Shown: one piece after another, positions 29,330 to 35,239 of the stretch
Layout: each line of letters begins with the position of its first letter
Position numbering within the stretch: the stretch's first letter is position 1
Source: DATBDE01 sp036270095
GTDB lineage: Bacteria > Actinomycetota > Thermoleophilia > Solirubrobacterales > Solirubrobacteraceae
Assembly (NCBI GenBank): GCA_036270095.1
Contig: DATBDE010000044.1
Coordinates: 1 to 35,239, forward strand
Reading direction: 5' to 3'
Length of the DNA: 35,239 bases
Made by a program: the position numbers and the translations under genes
Notes under the pieces: generated by a model
The model's database searches: none
The model's input: the letters and a program-made list of their open reading frames with translations, nothing else
What the model was told of the DNA's origin: nothing

Positions 29330-30373
29330 ATGATGATCGTCATGAAAGCCACAGCCACGGAGGAGGACGTCCGCAGCGTGGCCGAACGCATCGAGAGCGT
29401 CGGCGCGCGGGCGGATGTCAGCGAGGGCGCCGAGATCACCGTGATCGGCGCCATCGGCGACCGGGACCACGACCTGCGCGTGGCCGACCTGGGTCTCGAG
29501 ACCTACGAGGGCGTCGACCATGTGATGCCCATCCTCAAGCCCTACCGGCTGGCCGCGGCCGAGCGCCGCCAGGGCGAGCCCACGGTGCTCGAGATCGCCG
29601 GTCGCAAGGTGGGCGGCGAGCACTTCGCCCTCATCGCCGGCCCCTGCACCGTGGAATCGCGCGGCCAGACCCTCGAGACCGCCCACATCGTCAAGCACGG
29701 CGGGGCCTCGCTGTTCCGCGGCGGCGCCTACAAGCCGCGCACGAGCCCGTACTCGTTCCAGGGGCTGGGCCAGGAGGGCCTGAGCATGCTCGCCGAGGCC
29801 AAGGCGCAGACCGGCCTGCCCATCGTCACCGAGCTCATGGACGCCCGCGACCTCGAGCCCGTACTCGAGGTGGCCGACGTCATCCAGCTCGGCGCCCGCA
29901 ACATGCAGAACTACACGCTGCTCTCCGAGGTCGGCCGCGCCGACCGCCCGGTGCTCATCAAGCGCGGGCTCTCCTCCACGCTGGAGGAGCTCCTGATGGC
30001 CGCCGAGTACGTGCTCAAGGAGGGCAACGAGGACGTGATGCTCTGCGAGCGCGGCATCCGCACCTTCGAGACCGCCTACCGCTTCACCCTCGACCTGATG
30101 GCCGTCCCGGTGCTCAAGGAGCTCACGCACCTGCCGGTGATCGTCGACCCCTCGCACGCCGCCGGCCGGCGCGACCTCGTCGAGCCCATGTCCCTGGCCG
30201 CGGCCGCCGCGGGCGCGGACGGGATCATCGTTGAGGTGCACCCCGAGCCCGAGGAGGCGATCTGCGACGGCCCCCAGGCGCTCGTGGGCGAGCACTTCCC
30301 GGCGTATGCCGAGCGCGTCCAGGCGGCGGCGGCGCTCGCCGGCAAGAAGCTGTCGGTTGGGGCGAGCACCTAG
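29330..30373 (+). CDS. aroF: DAHP synthase, type I-beta with N-terminal regulatory domain
   Basis: 3-deoxy-7-phosphoheptulonate synthase: condenses phosphoenolpyruvate and erythrose-4-phosphate, the first step of the shikimate pathway. The 347 residues have an N-terminal ferredoxin-like domain (about 1-70, MIVMKATATEEDVRSVAERI) of the kind that mediates Tyr/Phe feedback in Thermotoga-type enzymes. The catalytic barrel contains IAGPCTVES (102-110), FRGGAYKPRTSPYSFQGLG (129-147), QLGARNMQNYTLL, KRGLSSTLEE and VDPSHAAGRRD. GAAAGGA at 29315-29321 precedes the ATG at 29330. It lies behind the leader attenuator, and its stop is followed in the same frame by tyrA. Confidence 0.97.
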   Translation: MMIVMKATATEEDVRSVAERIESVGARADVSEGAEITVIGAIGDRDHDLRVADLGLETYEGVDHVMPILKPYRLAAAERRQGEPTVLEIAGRKVGGEHFALIAGPCTVESRGQTLETAHIVKHGGASLFRGGAYKPRTSPYSFQGLGQEGLSMLAEAKAQTGLPIVTELMDARDLEPVLEVADVIQLGARNMQNYTLLSEVGRADRPVLIKRGLSSTLEELLMAAEYVLKEGNEDVMLCERGIRTFETAYRFTLDLMAVPVLKELTHLPVIVDPSHAAGRRDLVEPMSLAAAAAGADGIIVEVHPEPEEAICDGPQALVGEHFPAYAERVQAAAALAGKKLSVGAST

Positions 30374-31447
30374 CTGCCCGGCCTTGCCCTCATCGGAGTC
30401 GGGCTGATCGGCGGCTCCGTCGGCTTGGCCGCGCGCGAGCGGCTGGGCGTCCGGGTCACCGGCTTCGATCCCACCGATGGCGTGCTGGGCGCCGCCCGCG
30501 ACCGCGGCGCGGTCGACGTCGCTTGCGCCTCCGTGCGCGAGGCGGTCGCCGCGGCCGACACGGCCGTCGTCGCCGCCCCCGTGGGCGCGCTGCCCGCGGC
30601 CGTCGCCGAGGTCCTCGCCGCGGCGCCGCCCGACTGCGTCGTCACCGACGTCGGCTCGACCAAGCGCGCGGTGGTGGCCTCCACCCAGGACGAGCGCTTC
30701 GTCGGCGGCCATCCGCTCGCCGGCGCCGAGACCAAGGGCGTCGAGCACGCCCGCGCCGACCTCTTCGACGGCGCCACCTGGTACCTCACGCCGACCGAGG
30801 CGACGTCCGGCCTCCTCTACCACCGCCTGCACAGCACGATCGTCGGGCTCGGGGCCCAGCCCGCGGCCATCGACGCCAGCGACCACGACCGCGTCCTCGC
30901 TGCCGTCTCCCACCTCCCGCACGTGCTCGCCAACGTGCTCGTGGCCCAGGCCGGCGAGGCCCTGCCCACCGGCGCCGAGCGCCTCACCGCGACCGGCCCG
31001 TCCTTCCGCGACGCCACCCGCGTGGCCGGCGCCAACTCGGGCATCTGGTCCGACATCTACCTCTCGAACGCCGACGCCCTGACCGAGCGCATCGACGCCG
31101 CCATCGAGCGCCTGGCCGCCGTGCGCGACCTCCTGCGCGCCGGCGACCGCGACCGCGTCAGCGCCTGGAACGACCGCGCGGCCGCCGAGCGCCGCACCCT
31201 GCTCGAGGCCGGCGTGGCGGGCGGCCCGGTGCGCGAGCTGCGCGTCTCCGTGCCCAACCGGCCCGGCGTGGTGGCCCAGGTGGCCCTGGAGCTCGGCCGC
31301 GCCGGTGTCAACATCGTGGACATGGCGCTCTACCCCGCCGCCGACATGACCGAGGGCGTGGTCGCCCTCTGGGTGGCCGGGGACGGCGAGGCCGACCGCG
31401 CCGTGGCGCTCATCGGGGCCCTGGACCTGCCCGTGGTGCGGGCGTGA
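30374..31447 (+). CDS. tyrA: Prephenate dehydrogenase with C-terminal ACT domain; unusual start
   Basis: Oxidative decarboxylation of prephenate (or arogenate) toward tyrosine. About 357 residues: Rossmann motif LIGVGLIGGSVGLAARERLG, TDVGSTKRAVV, GGHPLAGAETKGVEHARADL, helical dimer domain with HLPHVLANVL and FRDATRVAGANSGIW, then an ACT regulatory domain (ELRVSVPNRPGVVAQVALEL). The aroF stop TAG (30371-30373) is in the same frame and is followed directly by CTG CCC GGC. No ATG, GTG or TTG occurs before the Rossmann motif; the first TTG (30425) would delete it. I therefore place the start at the CTG at 30374; stop-codon readthrough or a sequence error are alternatives. Confidence 0.85.
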   Translation: MPGLALIGVGLIGGSVGLAARERLGVRVTGFDPTDGVLGAARDRGAVDVACASVREAVAAADTAVVAAPVGALPAAVAEVLAAAPPDCVVTDVGSTKRAVVASTQDERFVGGHPLAGAETKGVEHARADLFDGATWYLTPTEATSGLLYHRLHSTIVGLGAQPAAIDASDHDRVLAAVSHLPHVLANVLVAQAGEALPTGAERLTATGPSFRDATRVAGANSGIWSDIYLSNADALTERIDAAIERLAAVRDLLRAGDRDRVSAWNDRAAAERRTLLEAGVAGGPVRELRVSVPNRPGVVAQVALELGRAGVNIVDMALYPAADMTEGVVALWVAGDGEADRAVALIGALDLPVVRA

Positions 31448-32742
31448 CCAAGGTCCGCATCGATCCGGTGGAGGGGCTGCGCGGCTCGCTGCGCCCGCCG
31501 CCGGACAAGTCGATCTCCCACCGCTGCGCGCTGGTGGCGACGATGACCATGGACCCGGTCCGCGTGCACAACTACCTCGACGCCGGCGACACCATCGCCA
31601 CGCTGGACGCCATCCGCTCGGTCGGCGCGGTGGTCGAGAACCGGCCCGACGAGCTCGTGATCCGCGGCACCGGCCTGCGCGCCGCCGGCGAGGCCGACGC
31701 GCCCATCGACGTGCGCAACGCCGGCACGCTCATGCGCCTGCTCCCGGGCTGGCTGGCCGGGCAGCCCGGGGGCCTGCACTGGACCATCGACGGCGACGCG
31801 TCCATCCGCCGCCGTCCGGTGGACCGCATCGCCGCGCCGCTGCGGGCGATGGGCGGCCGCCTCGAGGCCACCGAGGGCCGCTATCCGCCGTTCACGGTTC
31901 ACGGCAGCGCGCTGCACGGCGTCCACTACGACCTGCCTGTGGCCTCGGCCCAGGTCAAGTCGTGCACGATGCTCGCGGCGCTCGTGGCCAACGGCGAGAC
32001 CTCGATCCACGAGCCCCACCCGACCCGCGACCACACCGAGCGGCTGCTCCTGCGCGCCGGCGTGCCGGTGCGGCGCGAGGGCTCGCGCGTGATCGTGCCC
32101 TCGATCGACGAGCTCGAGTTCGACGATGTCACCGTGCCCGGCGACCTGTCCTCGGCCGCGTTCTTCATCGCCGCCGGCCTGCTCGTGCCCGGATCGCGCC
32201 TGATCGTCGAGGGCGTGGGCGTCAACTGGACGCGGCTGGGCTTCGTGCGCGTGCTCGAGCGCATGGGGGCGATCATCGTCGGCGACCTCGAGCCCGAGGG
32301 CACGCCATCCGGGCCCGAGGAGCCGGTCTCCGACCTCGACATCGCCGCCGGCCCGCTCGAGGGCACGACGGTGGAGCCGCATGAAGTGCCGCTGGCCATC
32401 GACGAGCTGCCGCTGATCGCGCTCGTCGGCTGCTTCGCCGAGGGCGAGACCGTCGTGCGCGGCGCCAACGAGCTGCGCTTCAAGGAGTCGGATCGCATCG
32501 CCGGCGTGGTCGATGGGCTGCGCGGCCTGGGCGCCGACATCGAGGCCACCGAGGACGGCTTCGTGGTGCGCGGCGCCGGCGGCCTGCGCGGTGGGTCCAT
32601 CGCGTCCCGCGGCGACCATCGGCTCGCCATGCTCGGCGCCGTCGCCGGCCTCGCCTCCCAAGAGGGTGTCGAGGTCGTGGGGATGGACGCCGCCGCCGTC
32701 TCCTACCCGGCGTTCCCCGACGACCTGGCGGCGCTGGTCTAG
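31444..32742 (+). CDS. aroA: EPSP synthase (3-phosphoshikimate 1-carboxyvinyltransferase)
   Basis: Joins phosphoenolpyruvate to shikimate-3-phosphate, the sixth step of the shikimate pathway. The 432 residues include PPDKSISHR (19-27, Lys22), NAGTLMRLLPG (92-102), RRRPVDRI (122-129), SAQVKSCTMLAAL, TRDHTERLL, DELPLIALVGCFAEGETVVR, RFKESDRI and GDHRLAM. The Gly of NAGT is kept, as in the common (glyphosate-sensitive) form. Start GTG overlaps the tyrA stop as GTGA. The stop TAG is followed immediately by the cmk ATG. Confidence 0.97.
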   Translation: MTKVRIDPVEGLRGSLRPPPDKSISHRCALVATMTMDPVRVHNYLDAGDTIATLDAIRSVGAVVENRPDELVIRGTGLRAAGEADAPIDVRNAGTLMRLLPGWLAGQPGGLHWTIDGDASIRRRPVDRIAAPLRAMGGRLEATEGRYPPFTVHGSALHGVHYDLPVASAQVKSCTMLAALVANGETSIHEPHPTRDHTERLLLRAGVPVRREGSRVIVPSIDELEFDDVTVPGDLSSAAFFIAAGLLVPGSRLIVEGVGVNWTRLGFVRVLERMGAIIVGDLEPEGTPSGPEEPVSDLDIAAGPLEGTTVEPHEVPLAIDELPLIALVGCFAEGETVVRGANELRFKESDRIAGVVDGLRGLGADIEATEDGFVVRGAGGLRGGSIASRGDHRLAMLGAVAGLASQEGVEVVGMDAAAVSYPAFPDDLAALV

Positions 32743-33342
32743 ATGGTGGTCGCGATCGACGGTCCCGCTGGGGCCGGGAAGTCGACGGTCGCGCGCGCGC
32801 TCGCGCAGGCGCTCGGCTTCCCCTATCTGGACTCCGGCGCGATGTACCGCAGCGTCGCCCTCGCCGGGCCCACGGTTGATCCGGCCTCGCTGGACATCGC
32901 CTTCGCCGGCGGCCGCGTGGTGCTCAACGGCTGCGACGTCACCGACGCCATCCGCACCCCCGAGGTCTCCGAGGGCGCGTCGCGCGTGGCGGCCAACCCC
33001 AGCGTGCGCGAGGCGATGGTCCAGAAGCAGCGCGAGCTGCTGGCCGACGGCGACTGGGTGGCCGAGGGCCGCGACATCGGCACCGTGGTCGCGCCCGACG
33101 CCACGCTGAAGGTGTTCCTGACCGCCTCGGCGGAGGAGCGCGCCCGCCGCCGGGCCGAGCAGATCGGCGCCGACCCCGCCACCGTGCTGGCCGAGCAGGC
33201 CATCCGCGACGAGCGCGACTCCACCCGCGAGGCCTCGCCGCTGCGGGCCGCGCCCGACGCCGTGCAGGTCGACACCACGGCCAAGGACGTCGCGGCGGTT
33301 GTGGACGAGATCACCCGGCTCGTGGCTAGTCGCGCGAGCTGA
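32743..33342 (+). CDS. cmk: Cytidylate kinase, short form
   Basis: Phosphorylates CMP and dCMP. The 199 residues begin with P-loop GPAGAGKST (7-15), then YLDSGAMYRSVAL, VVLNGCDVTDAIRTPEVSEG, VAEGRDIGTVVAPDATLKVF and the lid region AEERARRRAEQIG. The protein is about 25-30 residues shorter than many homologues, because the stretch between MYRSVAL and VVLNG is reduced (GPTVDPASLDIAFAGG). The ATG touches the aroA stop. The 3' end overlaps the opposite-strand permease gene by 17 bases. aroA-cmk adjacency is a common arrangement. Confidence 0.95.
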   Translation: MVVAIDGPAGAGKSTVARALAQALGFPYLDSGAMYRSVALAGPTVDPASLDIAFAGGRVVLNGCDVTDAIRTPEVSEGASRVAANPSVREAMVQKQRELLADGDWVAEGRDIGTVVAPDATLKVFLTASAEERARRRAEQIGADPATVLAEQAIRDERDSTREASPLRAAPDAVQVDTTAKDVAAVVDEITRLVASRAS

Positions 33343-34135
33343 GCGCCGCGCCTTCGTCGCGCATCAGGTACGCCGCGGCGGCGATCATCGGCAGCGAGAT
33401 GGCCAGCACGACGGTGGCGACGGCGTTGACCTCGGGCACGTCGCGCGTGCGCCGCAGCGCGCCGAGGATCCACAGCGGGAGCGTCGTCGTGTCCGAGCCG
33501 GCGAGGAAGAACGTGACCGCGATCTCGTCGAAGGAGAGCGCGAACGCGAGCAGCGCGCCCGCCACCAGCGCGGTGCGGATGGTCGGCAGGGTGACGAACA
33601 GGAAGGTCTGCCAGCCCGCCGCGCCGAGGTCGCGCGACGCCTCCTCCAACGAGGGCGAGACCCGGCGCAGGCGCGCCAGGACGTTGTTGAACACGAGCAC
33701 GATGCAGAACGTCGTGTGGCCCACGATCACCGTGCGCATCGACAGGTCCGTCCCGGTGAACAGGAAGAACGACGCCAGCGCCACACCGGTGATGACGCCG
33801 GGCAGGATGATCGGCAGCGTGACCGCGAAGTTGACCGGCTCGCGCCCGGGGAAGCGGAACCGGGCGAAGGCGAAGGCCAGCGCGGTGCCCAGCACAAGGG
33901 CGAAGGCCGTCGAGAACAGCGCGATCCGGACCGAGAGCCAGGCCGCGTCCTTGGCCTCGGTGTCGTGCGCGAGCTTGTCGAACCAGCGCGTCGAGAAGCC
34001 CGGGAACGGCCACGCGTTGATCGTCGACTTGTTGAAGGCGTACAGCACGATGATCGCCAGCGGCAGGTAGAGGAACGCGAACACGAGCAGGGCCGCGACG
34101 CCGAAGCCCCAGCGCTGTGCCCGCGAGGCACCCAT
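33326..34135 (-). CDS. potC: ABC transporter permease, PotC-like (polyamine type)
   Basis: A 269-residue inner-membrane permease of the spermidine/putrescine (opine) family with six predicted hydrophobic segments; the first is VAALLVFAFLYLPLAIIVLYAF. The cytoplasmic EAA loop, where the ATPase docks, is EEASRDLGAAGWQTFLFVTL. FDEIAVTFFLAGSDTTTLPLWI is typical of PotC. The ATG at 34135 overlaps the upstream permease stop as TGATG; a GTG at 34138 is the alternative. The substrate is inferred from family resemblance; no ATPase gene is in the window. Confidence 0.92.
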   Translation of the reverse strand: MGASRAQRWGFGVAALLVFAFLYLPLAIIVLYAFNKSTINAWPFPGFSTRWFDKLAHDTEAKDAAWLSVRIALFSTAFALVLGTALAFAFARFRFPGREPVNFAVTLPIILPGVITGVALASFFLFTGTDLSMRTVIVGHTTFCIVLVFNNVLARLRRVSPSLEEASRDLGAAGWQTFLFVTLPTIRTALVAGALLAFALSFDEIAVTFFLAGSDTTTLPLWILGALRRTRDVPEVNAVATVVLAISLPMIAAAAYLMRDEGAALSSRD

Positions 34136-35016
34136 CACGCGTGCTCCAGGGCGCTGGAGCGCCGGCTGAGGAACAGGAAGCCCACGAGCGTGACCAGCGC
34201 CAGCATCGCCAGGGCGGCGCCGAACGGGTAGTCGGCGGCCACGCCGAAGCGGTCCTTGATCGCGCCGCCCAGGACCTGCGAGCCCCCGCCGACCAGCTGC
34301 GGCGCCACGAAGTCGCCCATGGTGAGCGAGAAGACGAACGTCGACCCCGCCACCAGCCCGGGGAACGCGAGCGGGAAGATCACGCGGCGGAACGTGGTCC
34401 ACGGGCCCGCCCCGAGGTCGCGCGAGGCCTCGAGGTAGGAGCTCGGGATCTTCTCCAGCGCCGTGTAGAGCGGCAGCACCATGAACGGCTGCCAGACGTA
34501 GACCCACGTGATCGCGACGGCGTTGTCGTTGTAGAGGAACGCGCTCGAGGGCTTGCCGAGCAGGCCCGAGTCGATCAGCAGCGAGTTCAGCACGCCGCTG
34601 TCGCCGAGGATCGTGCGCCAGGCGAAGATCCGCACGAGAATGCTCGACCACAGCGGCACCACCACGGCCAGGAACAGGAGCGTGCGCCAGCGCGGCGGGG
34701 CCACGCGAGCCATGAACCAGGCCAGCGGGAACGCCAGCGCCGCGTCGATCAGGGTCACGATCGCGGCCAGCAGCACCGTCCGCCCGAAGATGCGCAGCCA
34801 GAGCCCGCCCTGGCCCGAGAACAGCTTGTCGGAGTTGTCGAGCGTCCACTTGTGGACGAGCTCGGAGGTGAAGACGTCCTGCTGCCACAGGGACGTCAGC
34901 AGCAGCAGCGCGAGCGCCACGAGGTAGAAGACGAGCAGCCACAGGACGGCCGGCCCGAGCAGGAGCCCGAGCCGACCGCCCGGATGGGCGTAGAGGAAGC
35001 GCGAGAAGCGCTTCAC
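34135..35016 (-). CDS. potB: ABC transporter permease, PotB-like (polyamine type)
   Basis: A 293-residue membrane permease. The first transmembrane segment (LLLGPAVLWLLVFYLVALALLLLTSL) is followed by an external loop and five more segments. The EAA loop is LEASRDLGAGPWTTFRRVIF, and MGDFVAPQLVGGGSQVLGGA is characteristic of PotB proteins. The GTG at 35016 was chosen because it gives a short cytoplasmic leader (MKRFSRFLYAHPGGRLG) before the first segment and lies 10 bases after the preceding stop. It forms a heterodimer with the permease encoded just downstream. Confidence 0.92.
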   Translation of the reverse strand: MKRFSRFLYAHPGGRLGLLLGPAVLWLLVFYLVALALLLLTSLWQQDVFTSELVHKWTLDNSDKLFSGQGGLWLRIFGRTVLLAAIVTLIDAALAFPLAWFMARVAPPRWRTLLFLAVVVPLWSSILVRIFAWRTILGDSGVLNSLLIDSGLLGKPSSAFLYNDNAVAITWVYVWQPFMVLPLYTALEKIPSSYLEASRDLGAGPWTTFRRVIFPLAFPGLVAGSTFVFSLTMGDFVAPQLVGGGSQVLGGAIKDRFGVAADYPFGAALAMLALVTLVGFLFLSRRSSALEHA

Positions 35017-35026
35017 CGGCGCTGTG

Positions 35027-35239
35027 TCAGCCCTTGACCGTGGCCCAGGCGTCCGTCCACTGCCGGTAGTTCGTGGGCTGCACCGGCGTCTGCCAGTACT
35101 TGATCGTGTCGTAGTACTTGGCGTCGGTGATGTGCAGGTCGTTGCACCGTGTGGCACCGACGACAGCGCACGTCTTCGTGTTCGCGGGGCTGTACCCGGT
35201 CACGTCCGCGACCTTGGCCTGCGTCGCCGGCGAGGTCAC
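35027..35239 (-). CDS. Extracellular solute-binding protein (PotD-like), C-terminal end
   Basis: The last 70 codons of a gene that continues beyond the right edge of the window. The ending, KYYDTIKYWQTPVQ, then YRQWTDAWATVKG, is typical of the C-terminus of spermidine/putrescine-type binding proteins, and the two permease genes follow 10 bases downstream. A Cys pair (CAVVG, RCND) could form a disulfide. Signal peptide and ligand pocket are outside the window. Confidence 0.8.
   Translation of the reverse strand: MTSPATQAKVADVTGYSPANTKTCAVVGATRCNDLHITDAKYYDTIKYWQTPVQPTNYRQWTDAWATVKG

Overview
The window is very GC-rich with dense, short-spaced genes. The gene set (FtsW/MurG/MurC/FtsQ/FtsZ, ScpAB, a split glycine decarboxylase, an RskA-type anti-sigma factor, an F420-reductase-like protein and several secreted repeat proteins ending in basic C-terminal modules) suggests a high-GC actinobacterium, most likely class Thermoleophilia (Solirubrobacter/Conexibacter type). 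That placement is inferred from gene content, not from a marker-gene search.

Layout. (1) 1-10410 is a division and cell-wall (dcw) cluster in the order ftsW, murG, murC, ftsQ, ftsZ. It is broken by accessory genes: a secreted protein, an alpha/beta hydrolase, an HxlR regulator and a SnoaL-like protein between ftsW and murG, and a Vgb-like beta-propeller gene between murG and murC. (2) 10453-18992 holds a secreted delta-60-repeat protein, zwf, the glycine cleavage genes gcvT-gcvH-gcvPA-gcvPB and, on the minus strand, a secreted protein. (3) 18985-21320 holds trpS, scpA and scpB. (4) 21371-25962 is an accessory block: ECF sigma factor, RskA-like anti-sigma factor, cupredoxin lipoprotein, F420-reductase-like protein, ArsR regulator, SRPBCC protein, TfoX-like protein, and rlmN on the minus strand. 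(5) 25986-33342 holds rluB, an AbiEi-DUF559 fusion, and an aromatic amino-acid cluster: chorismate mutase (aroH), hisC-type aminotransferase, DAHP synthase (aroF), prephenate dehydrogenase (tyrA), EPSP synthase (aroA), then cmk. (6) 33326-35239, minus strand, is a polyamine-type ABC importer (two permeases and the end of the binding protein).

The most interesting signals are regulatory. A 31-residue ORF with seven aromatic residues (29095-29190) lies just before aroF and is followed at once by an 11-bp stem and a T4 run; it looks like a ribosome-mediated attenuator for the aromatic branch. A second short ORF (6574-6639) overlaps the likely murC start as GTGA and contains a perfect 14-bp hairpin. 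aroF and tyrA share one reading frame separated by a single TAG, with no ATG, GTG or TTG before the tyrA nucleotide-binding motif. Four imperfect 17-bp direct repeats fill the hydrolase/HxlR divergent promoter. Seven genes have a TANNNT box 7-11 bases before the start codon, which suggests leaderless transcripts. All five convergent gene pairs touch or overlap at their 3' ends, and two divergent pairs overlap at their starts.

No rRNA, tRNA, CRISPR array, transposase or complete insertion sequence was seen. The longest gene-free stretches are 29072-29329 (leader and attenuator) and 9111-9324 (ftsZ promoter region).
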